A stretch of DNA of 35,328 bases from Rhodobacter sp. (GCA_022824145.1 JAJEAY010000221.1:1-35328), one strand, 5' to 3'; positions 25,293 through 34,948 are shown, numbered from the stretch's first letter. The notes: generated by a model not told the origin, from the sequence alone. A program made the numbers and translations.

Positions 25293-25948
25293 TTGATCTG
25301 AAAGCGGAAGCTGGAAATCTGCCAAGGTGTCTATGCATCCCGGCCAGAATGGCCGCTTCCTGGGGACTCACCTGCGCCCGTCATCCAAGCGTCTCCGGCA
25401 ATTGCTGCGTGACCGTCGAGGGGCAACGCAGGTCGCCTAGGAGATCGGGCCGTTCTTTCACAGCCCCAGCTTCAGGTCGTGAACGCCGCCGGAAGACGAT
25501 GGGCGTGTTCTCCGTTTGGGAGCGGTGACAATGTCTCGAACCGTTCGCGTGCGACATCCGCTCTTCTTCAATCAGGGCCATGCATAAGGCGTGAAAGAAA
25601 AATGGAGCAACACTCCATGAACCGGAGTCTCTTCGCCAGCAACGCAACCGCGCTACGGGTCGAAAATTAGAACCGCGACCCAACCTCAACCTTTTCGAAA
25701 CCAAGCGAGACATGGGATCCTATGCTTTCTCGAAGCGTGACACGTCTTCTGCGCCAGCTTTACACAGGCGCTCGGGATGTTCGAGGTACTGGACGCTGAG
25801 CCGAACGGAGATGCACGGTTGCTGCCGTTGTTTCGCCGGACAGGCCGTTTGGTGTGCGCTGCTGCTTCAGAATCTGTTGCTATGGGTCTGTTGCGTAAGG
25901 AAACACACTGATATCAATTCGATTGGGCAGGTTCGGGAATCTTGATCA
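25293..25948. other. Gap of about 650 bases with no convincing intact gene
   Basis: An ATGA overlap at 25289 opens a 79-codon frame of no recognisable family. Near 25742-25911 a stop-to-stop frame reads LGMFEVLDAEPNGDARLLPLF and then RRTGRLVCAAASESVAMGLL. That looks like genuine coding sequence, but it has no good start and is cut off upstream by a stop. A small hairpin (ATGGAG 25602-25607, CTCCAT 25613-25618) is the only clear repeat. I read the stretch as decayed coding DNA plus the promoter of the polyol dehydrogenase. Confidence 0.4.
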
Positions 25949-27001
25949 ATGAAATCGCTTGTTCTGGAAAGAAAGAATGAAGTTTCGCTGCGGGACTTCC
26001 CCGAGATTGACCGTGATGAGGCGGCGCTCGGTCCCCGTGACGTACGCATCAAACTGCATACAGTCGGCATCTGTGGTTCGGACGTCCACTACTTCAGGCA
26101 CGGAAAGATCGGGCCTTTCGTTGTCCGACGGCCAATGATTTTGGGTCACGAAGCCAGCGGGACGGTGATTGAAACCGGTCCTGAAGTCACATCTCTCAAC
26201 GAAGGCGACAGGGTCTGCATGGAGCCTGGAGTTCCCGATCCGAATTCGAAAGCAACGCGTCTGGGTATGTACAATGTGGATCCGGCGGTTCGGTTCTGGG
26301 CGACTCCTCCTGTGCATGGAATCCTGCGCCCGACCTGCGTTCATCCGGAAGCGTTCACGTTCCGGCTGCCGGATGCGGTAGGATTCGCCGAAGCGGCGAT
26401 GGTTGAACCCCTCGCGGTCGGAGTTCACTCTGCGACGAAGGCACGCATCAGACCCGGCGACATCGCAGTGGTGCTCGGCGCAGGGCCGATTGGCCTGGTC
26501 ACTGCGCTTTCGGCTTTGGCGGCAGGCTGCGCCCGTGTTTACGTTGCGGATCTGGCCGAGGAAAAGCTCAGGATCGCCGAAAGCCTGCATCCAGCGATTA
26601 CAGCAATAAGCGTGACGACTGACAGCGTGGCGAAGCGCGTTTACAGGGAAACTGACGGCTGGGGCGCCGACATCGTGTTTGAGGCGACGGGATCTCCGGA
26701 CGCGGCGGCCCGGGTGTTCGATCCGCTCTGCCCGGGTGGTTGTGTGGTCATGATTGGCGGTCAGTCAGAACCGATTGCGTTTGATGCGGGCGCAGCAATG
26801 GTGCGGGAGGCCAGGGTTGAGAATGTCTTCCGTTACGCCCATGCATTTCCCCGCTGCATCGCCATGCTCGCCTCCGGTGCAATTGACGTTAAACCCTTGG
26901 TCACCAGAAAGTTCAGCTTCGACGAGAGCGTTCGCGCATTCGACGTCGCGGCCTCGGGTCCGCCCGGCGACGTGAAAATGCAGATCGAACTTCCGCAATA
27001 G
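25949..27001 (+). CDS. Zinc-dependent polyol dehydrogenase (xylitol/sorbitol dehydrogenase-like)
   Basis: A 350-residue medium-chain dehydrogenase expected to oxidise a sugar alcohol to a ketose with NAD. Catalytic zinc ligands are in place: Cys42 in GICGSDVHY, His67 and Glu68 in GHEASG, Glu153 in [11 protein letters not shown]. The cofactor motif GAGPIG is at 177-182, with Asp201 favouring NAD. The lobe that carries four cysteines for structural zinc in other family members reads [19 protein letters not shown] with no cysteines, as in bacterial xylitol dehydrogenases. It stands alone, without the usual sugar ABC transporter or kinase genes. Confidence 0.88.
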   Translation: MKSLVLERKNEVSLRDFPEIDRDEAALGPRDVRIKLHTVGICGSDVHYFRHGKIGPFVVRRPMILGHEASGTVIETGPEVTSLNEGDRVCMEPGVPDPNSKATRLGMYNVDPAVRFWATPPVHGILRPTCVHPEAFTFRLPDAVGFAEAAMVEPLAVGVHSATKARIRPGDIAVVLGAGPIGLVTALSALAAGCARVYVADLAEEKLRIAESLHPAITAISVTTDSVAKRVYRETDGWGADIVFEATGSPDAAARVFDPLCPGGCVVMIGGQSEPIAFDAGAAMVREARVENVFRYAHAFPRCIAMLASGAIDVKPLVTRKFSFDESVRAFDVAASGPPGDVKMQIELPQ

Positions 27002-27027
27002 CCGTTCGGACGTTGCTCACGCGAGCC

Positions 27028-27061
27028 TGAAAGCCATGCAAACATCCCTTGCCGGCTTTCA
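27028..27061 (+). terminator. Hairpin after the polyol dehydrogenase
   Basis: TGAAAGCC (27028-27035) and GGCTTTCA (27054-27061) form a perfect 8-base inverted repeat 27 bases after the stop, with an 18-base loop. There is no following T-run, so it could terminate only weakly or with help from Rho. Confidence 0.35.
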
Positions 27062-27702
27062 AGTCATCTGAATTGCAAGCGTCCCGATCAATTGCGATGA
27101 GCGTAATGAGGCCATCGTTGACTGCTCACGGAAATCCAAATTGATGCTGCTAAGTCCGCTACAGGAATCCGCATAAGTCATTTTGCCGAAAAGGGCTTGG
27201 GGAGGGCAACGCCCAGGGCACGGTAGATCCACGAAATGGCTCGTCATACGCGATGCAGAGGGATGACGGGCATGTCCCAGCTTCTGTGCCGTAAGAGGAG
27301 CTTATACGCCAAACGGCATGGGGAGGAATCATCGCGATGAAGGGCTTGCGGATATCCGCCGCCGCCGTCGATCCAAATCATGCTGTCATCGCCGCTCCCG
27401 AAATGACTCACACTGACGGCCAGCACCGTTACGGTAGATTGGCATGTGAAAGCGAAAACAGCCCGGAAACGGAATCCGACACATTTTCAACTTGGTCGTT
27501 TGCGTCTGAGGCGAGTGGCTTCGCCGTGCGGAAACAGTCTCCTGTTCGAAAGGCGCCTAAATTGTTGATGACCATGAGAGTGCTTCAGTGGCGAATGGAA
27601 CCGTGATTGGAAAGCGATCTTCGATGGACGCGACTGATCTACAGGTCGTCATCCTTACGGTGGTTGTGATCGGGTCCGGTCCAGGCTGGACTGAACATCA
27701 GG
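27062..27702. other. Intergenic stretch of about 640 bases
   Basis: Only short frames with no family resemblance are found on either strand. I see no tRNA, repeat array or insertion-sequence end. It separates the polyol dehydrogenase from the 3' end of the exported hypothetical gene and may mark the left side of the defence island. Confidence 0.4.
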
Positions 27703-28650
27703 TTACTTCGAATTTCTGGCTCTTCCACGACGAAACCAGCCTCTGTTTTCTCGGATTTCGGCAAATTCAGGAATGTCCTCTGCGGATGCCGGATCGATCC
27801 TTGTGATGTTCCCGTCCTGAACGACAAAGAAGTAGAGATCGACATTGATGCAGCCAGACGGACAGTCTCCCCATGCATCACGAAAGACAAAGTACCAGTT
27901 TCCGTCCGACCTCGACACCTCGATATCCGGTCCATCGAACAGCAGTGCATCGAATTCGACTGAATGAACCTCGTCGAGGGCCGAATACTTTTCCGCGACA
28001 TGTTCAAGATCGACGGTCGGGTCGAAGTGGAAGACGACGGCATTTAAGCTAGGAAATAATCCCACCGCACGAACTCCGACCTGTGCGTTGAGATCATCGA
28101 ATTGTGCGTGCCCGGTGTGCAGCGTGAAAGGACCGGGCCCGCTCCCGACGACGTGCGACAGCAAGGCAAGCATTTTCCGGTCCAGTGCGAGGATCACTCC
28201 TTTGCGATTCGCATACACTTCATGCGCTGCCACGTTGGCAGTTACTGGATACCGGCCTCGAATCGCGGATAACGCGCCCGCGATCTCACCGCGGAGTACT
28301 CCAGCCGATTGAGATCCACCGCCCTCGCGCCGCAATATCCGCAATGCGAGCGCCTCGGCGTCCGAAACGGGCGGCGGCATCCAGTCGTCAAGATGGACAG
28401 CAAGCACGGGTTTCGGTTCGACTGGACTCTCTGTCCCGTGCGCTACACCAAACGGAAGGATCATGGCCGGGCCCATAGCCACGATTACAGGAAACAGCCG
28501 AATATGTGATCCCGGGCTCGTCTTTCTGGAGCACTCACGGGCTTTGGCGACGAGAGACCCGAAGAAGGAAAGTGCGGCAGGCGCTGGTGGTCTGATGGCG
28601 TTCCACATCGTTCGGTGGATCCGCCGTGGTGGGCTCGCTGCATCGGTCAT
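27703..28650 (-). CDS. Exported protein of unknown function
   Basis: A 315-residue protein that I cannot assign to a family. A hydrophobic segment (IRLFPVIVAMGPAMILPFGVAHG) about 50 residues from the ATG looks like a signal sequence. The true start could therefore be later (for example the ATG at 28608), or the protein could be membrane-anchored. After it come a helical part (SDAEALALRILRREGGG) and a C-terminal domain with PSLNAVVFHFDPTVDLEHV, then WYFVFRDAWGDCPSGCI. The C-x3-C pair there could form a disulfide in the periplasm. It lies 295 bases downstream of hamB on the same strand, probably with its own promoter. It is not a known member of Hachiman systems. Confidence 0.65.
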   Translation of the reverse strand: MTDAASPPRRIHRTMWNAIRPPAPAALSFFGSLVAKARECSRKTSPGSHIRLFPVIVAMGPAMILPFGVAHGTESPVEPKPVLAVHLDDWMPPPVSDAEALALRILRREGGGSQSAGVLRGEIAGALSAIRGRYPVTANVAAHEVYANRKGVILALDRKMLALLSHVVGSGPGPFTLHTGHAQFDDLNAQVGVRAVGLFPSLNAVVFHFDPTVDLEHVAEKYSALDEVHSVEFDALLFDGPDIEVSRSDGNWYFVFRDAWGDCPSGCINVDLYFFVVQDGNITRIDPASAEDIPEFAEIRENRGWFRRGRARNSK

Positions 28651-28945
28651 GATCAAGGATCTTTATGTCGAGTTTGCTCCATACATGGATTGCTTTGGCC
28701 ACAACCGCCGCGAGCAGTACACAAAGCTGATTTTGCTTCGGCCAATTCCAAAGAAACCTCTACCCAAAGATGTCAGCGAGTGCTCACTTCCTTAACATCG
28801 CAAGAATATTCGACAAGGCAAGTGCTTTGAGTCCAGATCCAAACTGCTCGAACTGCAGCCACAGCGGCGTCAAATGCGGTCTTTCCAATCCATTCGTTCA
28901 CGATCAATTCAGTCTGTCGCCGTCTTGTGAACCGTTTATCCACTC

Positions 28946-31900
28946 TCAACGTGTGTCACCCGAAAGGACTTCCCAAACCCGCTTGTAACCTATCCCGGAC
29001 AGTGCGGCGCCCTCAGGCCTCACTCCATCCCAGTCATCGGCACCAAGTCCCCGTAGGAAGCGCCGTGCTTCTCCTACAGAATACCTGCGTTCGTCCGCGC
29101 CGTGCATCTCGCGATACAAGAGGCCGAGTGCCTCGGCAGCGCTTCTTGGCGCCGAATTCATCCGCATTAACACCGCGTCCTCGCTGCTGACACCATGATA
29201 GATCATTGCCGGCAACGCATTGATCCGGCGCGCCTCCGCTTCCGAAAGCGTGTCGAAATCGATCCCTGAAACCCGGCTTAGAGCCGACACGCCCCACGTG
29301 CCGCTGTTGACGATGGTACGATAGATCGCTCTGCATGCGTCCGTCAGCGCAGCGGTTCCCGCTTCGTCATCCTTCTCGCGGCTGAAGTGCTTTGCTGCGA
29401 TTGATTCTATCCCCATTCCGTTCACCCAGTCGTTGGTGATCTCCGAAATCCTGCTCTGGACGGGACCATTTCCGCCCAGTTCGGCCAGATTCTTCCTGAG
29501 CTGTGGCACCCTCAGCATTACACCGACCAGATCGGCCATTCTGCCACCTTCGCCGAACAGGCTTTCCGGTGCCCAGTCGGAAGCAGTGAGTCCGCTCTCC
29601 AGGCTGTGAATTCCTCCCATTGCTGCCCGGACGCCTTCCGGCGAGAACCCAGTGGAATCCGCGAGTTCCGCGATTCCATGGGGCATATCGGCCAGTTCTT
29701 GTGCGTATTTGTAAGTCGCATTCAAGAGGGCATCCGCCTTCCGCCTTTGCCCCGGATCGTTCCGCATCGAAGTATATCCGTAGGTCTGCCTCAGAAGTTG
29801 CTCGGAGTCTGCGAGCACCGCATCCAGATTCTTCTTCTCAGCCCAGAGATGGGCTATGTAGCAGCGAAAATCCTCCCATTGATCCTTCCAGAGCACGTCC
29901 GAGAGCTCTGCAAGGGATCCTTGGGCAGCAAGTTCGTCAAGCAGCACCACAAGACGGGATACGAGTGCGCCCGTATTCCGGCTCACAAACCTGACAATCG
30001 CTTCCTTATCGGTTCCCTCGGACAGACCAACCACGCCAACGCTGTCGTGACCGATGCGACCGGCACGGCCCGCAAGGTTCCAGAACTCCCGCGCCCCAAT
30101 TTCGACCGAACTCTTTCCCTGCGGCACGTATCGCGAGGCAAGGAAGACCGACGACACTGGAAAGTTGATGCCTTGCGCAATTGTCGACGTCGCGCACAGC
30201 ATTCGGAGGCTTCCTGTCTCCGTAAGCCATTCCATTAGCGCCCGGACATCGTCCGACAGCCCTGCGTGGTGCACGCCAACGCCCTGCTCAAGCAGGCCGA
30301 CCAGCGTGAAGTCGGCACTGATCTCTGTGCGCAGGAAATCCTGAACCAGCCTGACTTCGGACGGCACATCCTCTAACTTCGGAAGACTTCGAGCCGCTTC
30401 ATAGGCCATCGTCCAGACTGTTGGAATGCTGTTAGCTATGGCGACGCTTGTGCCCCGCGCCGACATCACGGCGCCGATTGCCGCCGTTTGAAGCCCGAGC
30501 CCCTTCTGAATGCCCTTCGTGAGCACACGGCTCTTCGGGACTTTGATCGGTTTCACGCCTCCCACGCGATGCGTCCCATGAAGCGGCATGGCTTTTTCTG
30601 TCGTAGTCAGCGTCTCAAAGTCGAGATGCCAGCCACCGCGTTCGCTTTCATCTGCCACCGCTCGGTAGAGGCCGACAATCCGCTCGTTGGGCTTCCACGG
30701 AGCCGCTCCCAGACTGATCGCATTGCCCGCATTGATGTCCTGCGCCAGCCAGCGCGCCACCGCTTCCGTTCCCTCAACGTAGGGCATAAGCAGGAGGAAA
30801 TTTGCATGTGGACAGTCTCGCTTTACCGTCGCCAATAGCAGTTCGATTCGCAGGCCCCGACTCTCCGACTCCAGATTGTGGGCTTCGTCCATCACCACCA
30901 GCGCAAGAGGGCGCTCCACTTTCCTGTTTCGAATCACTAAAGACAGCTTCTCCGGCGTTGCGACGAGAATGTCGAACCGCCCGTCAGCGTCGGTAAGAAG
31001 TTCCTCCTCGAACGCGTCCACCTCGACAGCTGCGGTCAGCTGCTCGATCTGCAATCCGATCGGTTCGAAGTCCGATCGCAGGCGCCGCGTGATCTGCGTC
31101 GACAGGGCACGGGTCGGAGCGACATATACCACCCACCCCCGGTCGGCCTGGAACTGGTTCAAGGCCTGAAGTATACGGAACTGTGCGAGCAGTGTCTTGC
31201 CACCGGAGGTTGGCATATCGACTACGACCGCAGTCTTCGCTTGGTCGAGCAGCCCCTGCTCAAGCAATGCCGCGCGCTGCGGCGGCAGAAGCTCAAACAT
31301 CGCCTGATGCTCACGGTGTGTAAGAGAGCGCACGAAGTCTGAGGTCCGCGAATTGACCGTTCGTGTCGCCCACCAAAGAGAATTCGTAACCATGATGCGT
31401 GCTGCGGCGTGCAGCCATCTGAGCACCACTTCGTGCTGCGCGTCCCCTGAAGCGGCCGCCGCCAGGATTCCTGCTTCGAAGTGCTTGTCCAGAGTGCCGA
31501 ATGGATCGCCCGGTTCACCTTGGAGCATGTATCTCGCCAGTGTCTCTGTCGCTTTCGCCCAGTTGTAGAGCGCCGCAAGCCGAAGGGCGATCGCACGGTC
31601 TACCGTTTCCGAACCGTTTTGCAGACGTTGTTCCTCGTGAACGTTCTGGTCGTTGCGCAATCCGGCAATGATTTCGCGGATCCGGTCCAGATCGTCCCAT
31701 CCCTCCTTGCGAAACAGCCGCACCCAACAGTCGAACAGTCTGTAAAGTATCCTTCGGTCCCACTCGACGTCCGCGGCGCTTGGCGCTTTCAGCGCCTCGG
31801 CCTGTTCATGGTACCAGCGCCGGAGGTCCGACCAGCGGTCTCCGCAATAGGCCACCGCAGAGAGCTGAAGCACGAAAAACAGGCGACTATGCGTGTCCAC

Positions 31901-32224
31901 CGGGACAGCGAGAAGCCTACGGATGTCGAATGCACGAAACGAAGCGGCCATCGCTTGATCCCGGAGCCGCAGGTTATCGCCAGCCGGACGGCTTAGTTCA
32001 TCAAGACCTTCGATGGCAGCTAGCTCAAATGCCAGCGCAACCCTTTCCAGAAGCGGTTCATCTTGCGGATTCTCCTGGAACGAGAAGCTGATCTGCCTGC
32101 CGACCGCCCGGTGCGCCAAACGCTGGTGGACGAGACCGCCTGCGTGCGCCAACTCCTCCGCCCCGACCGCGGCGACAGCCCAATGATTGTTGAGCGCCTC
32201 CAAGGCTCTGACGGACAAGCTCAC
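28946..32224 (-). CDS. hamB: Hachiman-type (HamB/AbpB-like) superfamily 2 helicase
   Basis: A 1,092-residue DEAD/DEAH helicase of the Ski2-like type. Residues 1 to about 330 form an all-helical N-terminal region. The motor follows: Walker A MPTSGGKT (337-344), APTRALS (369-375), DEAH (446-449), VHHAGL, ATSTIAQGINFP, and the arginine motif GRAGRIG. The SAT-type motif III usually found after DEAH appears as LMPYV (about 479-483). A helical C-terminal half completes it. Start is GTG, overlapping the hamA stop as GTGA, with GGAGGG seven bases upstream, so both are made in fixed ratio. In Hachiman and AbpAB systems the helicase senses damaged or phage DNA and controls the HamA nuclease. The assignment depends mainly on the pairing with the DUF1837-like gene. 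Confidence 0.78.
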   Translation of the reverse strand: MSLSVRALEALNNHWAVAAVGAEELAHAGGLVHQRLAHRAVGRQISFSFQENPQDEPLLERVALAFELAAIEGLDELSRPAGDNLRLRDQAMAASFRAFDIRRLLAVPVDTHSRLFFVLQLSAVAYCGDRWSDLRRWYHEQAEALKAPSAADVEWDRRILYRLFDCWVRLFRKEGWDDLDRIREIIAGLRNDQNVHEEQRLQNGSETVDRAIALRLAALYNWAKATETLARYMLQGEPGDPFGTLDKHFEAGILAAAASGDAQHEVVLRWLHAAARIMVTNSLWWATRTVNSRTSDFVRSLTHREHQAMFELLPPQRAALLEQGLLDQAKTAVVVDMPTSGGKTLLAQFRILQALNQFQADRGWVVYVAPTRALSTQITRRLRSDFEPIGLQIEQLTAAVEVDAFEEELLTDADGRFDILVATPEKLSLVIRNRKVERPLALVVMDEAHNLESESRGLRIELLLATVKRDCPHANFLLLMPYVEGTEAVARWLAQDINAGNAISLGAAPWKPNERIVGLYRAVADESERGGWHLDFETLTTTEKAMPLHGTHRVGGVKPIKVPKSRVLTKGIQKGLGLQTAAIGAVMSARGTSVAIANSIPTVWTMAYEAARSLPKLEDVPSEVRLVQDFLRTEISADFTLVGLLEQGVGVHHAGLSDDVRALMEWLTETGSLRMLCATSTIAQGINFPVSSVFLASRYVPQGKSSVEIGAREFWNLAGRAGRIGHDSVGVVGLSEGTDKEAIVRFVSRNTGALVSRLVVLLDELAAQGSLAELSDVLWKDQWEDFRCYIAHLWAEKKNLDAVLADSEQLLRQTYGYTSMRNDPGQRRKADALLNATYKYAQELADMPHGIAELADSTGFSPEGVRAAMGGIHSLESGLTASDWAPESLFGEGGRMADLVGVMLRVPQLRKNLAELGGNGPVQSRISEITNDWVNGMGIESIAAKHFSREKDDEAGTAALTDACRAIYRTIVNSGTWGVSALSRVSGIDFDTLSEAEARRINALPAMIYHGVSSEDAVLMRMNSAPRSAAEALGLLYREMHGADERRYSVGEARRFLRGLGADDWDGVRPEGAALSGIGYKRVWEVLSGDTR

Positions 32225-33021
32225 TGTTTCCCTCCCTCCTGCCGCCGTGAAACCATCTCCTCACCGATTCCGTCCAGGCACTCCGGCGGCAAGTAGAGCG
32301 CAAGCACTTCAATACGCGTTTTCTCGGGACATGCGACTGCGAGTTTGCCTACCCGCGCCCGCAAGTCATCCCGATTCGCCTCCACATCTCGTATGAGGCA
32401 TCCGTAGAGTTGAATGTCGGATGAGTTACGCAGATATCTGATCGCCGCCCGTTCGAAACGCGTTCGCCACGGTGCCGATCCTGCTCGGAAACCAAGATAC
32501 CTTACGAGGTCGTCGCGGACTGCTTCCTCATCACGGAGATCTTCCAATTGCTGCTTCAGCCCAGTGCGGCCATACATTGCGCTGGGTGGATATACCTGTT
32601 CGCTCGAGGTCTTCACCTCGCCGAAGGCGAGGCAGTCACCGTCTTCGTCAACCCCGAAGCCGACCAAGTCCGCCCCCGGCAGGCTTGATCCACTCTTTCT
32701 CACGTCCCGTCCATCCGGCCAGGGGAAACTGCATGATCGATGTTCTGTAAGGTATGTCTCCGCCAGTGCTTCGCCTACCCGCCAGTCCTCAATCATTTCA
32801 GGATCTTTCAGAACGCGTCGCAGCCCTTCCAGGGCGAAGTCAGTCTCAACTAGGTTCGCAAGTATGCCCTCGACATTCGCCTTGCCTTCGTCGTCGAACA
32901 GCACTTCCGAAATCCGGCCGTCCATGGCGTCGTTCAACTCGCCATCCGACCATCGCAACCCAAGTCCGGAACTCGGAGCCTTGCCCAGACGGTATACGAT
33001 TTCCCCCGCGCTAACTGTCAC
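32221..33021 (-). CDS. hamA: HamA/AbpA-like DUF1837 putative nuclease
   Basis: A 266-residue protein encoded immediately upstream of the helicase. It carries a PD-(D/E)xK-like arrangement: Glu84/Glu88 in GEALAETYL, Asp118 in PGADLVGFG, and Glu135-x-Lys137 in FGEVKTS. This matches the nuclease core of HamA (DUF1837) effectors, which degrade DNA when released by HamB. The start is GTG at 33021 with AGGAGGG upstream. Length agrees with known HamA proteins of roughly 250-300 residues. The best alternative is another restriction-like nuclease paired with a helicase. It has its own 330-base upstream gap, so the two genes form a stand-alone operon. Confidence 0.75.
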   Translation of the reverse strand: MTVSAGEIVYRLGKAPSSGLGLRWSDGELNDAMDGRISEVLFDDEGKANVEGILANLVETDFALEGLRRVLKDPEMIEDWRVGEALAETYLTEHRSCSFPWPDGRDVRKSGSSLPGADLVGFGVDEDGDCLAFGEVKTSSEQVYPPSAMYGRTGLKQQLEDLRDEEAVRDDLVRYLGFRAGSAPWRTRFERAAIRYLRNSSDIQLYGCLIRDVEANRDDLRARVGKLAVACPEKTRIEVLALYLPPECLDGIGEEMVSRRQEGGKQ

Positions 33022-33070
33022 CGGTGCCCTCCTGACGAGCCGGTTCCCTCAGAGGCGGTTGTTTGAATCC

Positions 33071-33114
33071 GTCTGCTTCGCACGTACTCGGACACCGCAA
33101 ATCCGAAAGCAGAC
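33071..33114 (-). promoter_or_regulatory. Inverted repeat upstream of hamA
   Basis: A perfect 8-base inverted repeat, GTCTGCTT (33071-33078) and AAGCAGAC (33107-33114), lies 50 bases before the hamA start. It could be an operator or a leader hairpin. No regulator gene sits beside the module. The -10/-35 elements are not clear. Confidence 0.3.
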
Positions 33115-33261
33115 ATCTCTATGGTGCTTGAATGAAGTCTCGCAGCGTGCCGTACGGAATCGAGAAAGTCCGGATAGGTCAAAGAGAATCCATTTCACTC
33201 GATTACGGCCGAGCTGTCGGCACACACATCTCTGTCCTGTTCCTACTCCGAAACGCAACGA

Positions 33262-33308
33262 CTGGCCCTTCCCAAAGCGGGACCGAAGCCCAGGCTGGGA
33301 AGGGCCAG
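33262..33308 (-). terminator. Strong hairpin after the ABC binding-protein gene
   Basis: CTGGCCCTTCCCA (33262-33274) and TGGGAAGGGCCAG (33296-33308) form a perfect 13-base stem with a 21-base loop, 44 bases after the stop of the binding-protein gene. The sequence after it on the - strand (TCGTTGCGTTTC) is only mildly T-rich. It can be a terminator, or the message-stabilising hairpin often found between a binding-protein gene and its permease genes. Confidence 0.6.
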
Positions 33309-33352
33309 ACGGAAAGCACAGCAAGACGAGGCAATCGCGATCTCACATCTGC

Positions 33353-34948
33353 TCAGGCGAACCACCAGCGTTCCAAGTACCGCTCGCCATCGAGATCCCA
33401 GTTGGTGGCGAGGTCTGCAGGCATCCCTACACTGTCGCTGACACCAAACACATATGACGCGAACATCGGGATCAATGCGCCGCCTTCGTCATGCAGAATC
33501 TGCTGCATTTCCCAATACATGTCACGCCGCCTGTCCGAATCGAGTTCGGCCCGCGCTTCCACGAGAAGGCTGTCAAAGCGTTCGTGCGACCAGCGAGTTT
33601 CGTTCCAGGACACCCCAGTCTGGTAAGTCGTGGAGAACATTTGATCCTCCACCGGGCGACCGCTCCAGTAACTGGTGATGAAGGGGGACTTGATCCAGTG
33701 ATCCGACCAGAAACCATCATTGGGCGAGCGCGTCACGGTCAGGTCGATACCGGCACCCTTGGCCGATGCCTGGATCAGTATTGCCGCATCCACGGCACCG
33801 GCAAATGCCGCGTCTGAGGCGAAAATTTCCAATTTGATCGAATCCAGCCCGGCCTGCTTCAGATGGAATCTCGCCTTGTCCGGATCGTATTCGCGCTGCG
33901 GAAGTTCAGAATTGAAGTACCGCTGGCCGGACCCGATCGGATGGTCGTTGCCGAGCTGGCCGTAGCCAAAGAGAATCTTATCGACCAGTTCCTGCCGGTT
34001 GACAGCGTATTTCACTGCCAAGCGGACGTTGTTGTCGTCATATGGCGGTGTGTCGCATAGCATCGGCAGGGAATAGTGCAGGGTTCCGGTGGTGCTCATG
34101 AGATTAATGCCGGGTCTGCGGCCAAGAAGACCCGCGGTTTTCAGATCGACCCGATCGATCACATGCACATCGCCGGAAACCAGCGCCGCGGTTCGCGCGT
34201 TTTGGTCGATGATCGCCAAGACCTCAACCGTGTCAAAATGCGCTACCTCGTCAGTCCAGTGGTTGGCGTGTCGCGACAGTTCGGCACTGATGCCGGCATC
34301 GAAACTGTCAAGCCTGTAGGCTCCACATCCGATATAGTCCTGCCAGTTCAAGGTGCCATCGTCATTGGCTGGCATGATCGCCAGATGGTAGTCGCTGAGG
34401 ATGAACGGGAAATCCGCATTGCCCGCGTCAAGATCAAACTCCACCACGGTTTTGCTGGTCGCGCGCATTTCCGTGACCGCAGAGACCAACGGTTTCGCGG
34501 CTGATGTCGTGCCTTCTCCGCGGTGGTGATTGATTGAGGCGATCACGTCCTCGGCAGTCACGCTGCGCCCGTTGTGAAACTCCATCCCGTCGCGCAGCCT
34601 AAAGCTCCAGGTTCTGGCATCTGAGGACGCTTCCCAGGATTCTGCCAGAGATGGCTGCAGCTCGCCTTTGGCGCCGATCTGGGTCAGGTAACCTTGGTAT
34701 CCGCCTAGGGCCAGACCGATGGTATAGCCGTTTTCGATCAACCCAGGGTCCAGAACATCCGTGGTGGCGCCATGGCCGCGCGCCACACGCAGATTGCCAC
34801 CTTTTTTTGGTGTCGCGGCATAGACCCTTTCGGCTGCCAGCGACAGTGCCACCGTACTGATCCCCGCTGCAAGACCTTGCTGCATGAAACTGCGCCGAGA
34901 AAGGCGGTTTGATCGCAACTGTTCCGTCAGTTTGTTCAGATGATCCAT
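33353..34948 (-). CDS. Tat-exported ABC transporter substrate-binding protein (peptide/nickel family 5)
   Basis: A 531-residue periplasmic binding protein of the extracellular solute-binding family 5 (DppA/OppA type), of usual length. A twin-arginine signal (SRRSFM at 17-22) ends near VYA at residue 44. Family marks are LQPSLAESWEASSDARTWSFRLRDGMEFHNG with TAEDV following, CGAYRL, VRLAVKYAVNRQELVDKI, and the late YWEMQQILHDEGGALIPMF. The start ATG is preceded by GGGAAGAACGAG. Such genes normally head an operon with two permeases and ATPases, but none follow; the defence module does. Ligand could be a peptide, opine or sugar. Confidence 0.9.
   Translation of the reverse strand: MDHLNKLTEQLRSNRLSRRSFMQQGLAAGISTVALSLAAERVYAATPKKGGNLRVARGHGATTDVLDPGLIENGYTIGLALGGYQGYLTQIGAKGELQPSLAESWEASSDARTWSFRLRDGMEFHNGRSVTAEDVIASINHHRGEGTTSAAKPLVSAVTEMRATSKTVVEFDLDAGNADFPFILSDYHLAIMPANDDGTLNWQDYIGCGAYRLDSFDAGISAELSRHANHWTDEVAHFDTVEVLAIIDQNARTAALVSGDVHVIDRVDLKTAGLLGRRPGINLMSTTGTLHYSLPMLCDTPPYDDNNVRLAVKYAVNRQELVDKILFGYGQLGNDHPIGSGQRYFNSELPQREYDPDKARFHLKQAGLDSIKLEIFASDAAFAGAVDAAILIQASAKGAGIDLTVTRSPNDGFWSDHWIKSPFITSYWSGRPVEDQMFSTTYQTGVSWNETRWSHERFDSLLVEARAELDSDRRRDMYWEMQQILHDEGGALIPMFASYVFGVSDSVGMPADLATNWDLDGERYLERWWFA

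Noticed and set aside
28463-28988. Several short + strand frames between the exported protein and hamB
   Set aside because: They have no ribosome-binding sites or protein motifs. They overlap the exported protein gene or its promoter region.
28946-32224. Helicase considered as DISARM DrmA or a lone Ski2 repair helicase
   Set aside because: No methyltransferase, DrmB or DrmC neighbours exist. The coupled DUF1837-like gene fits Hachiman/AbpAB better.
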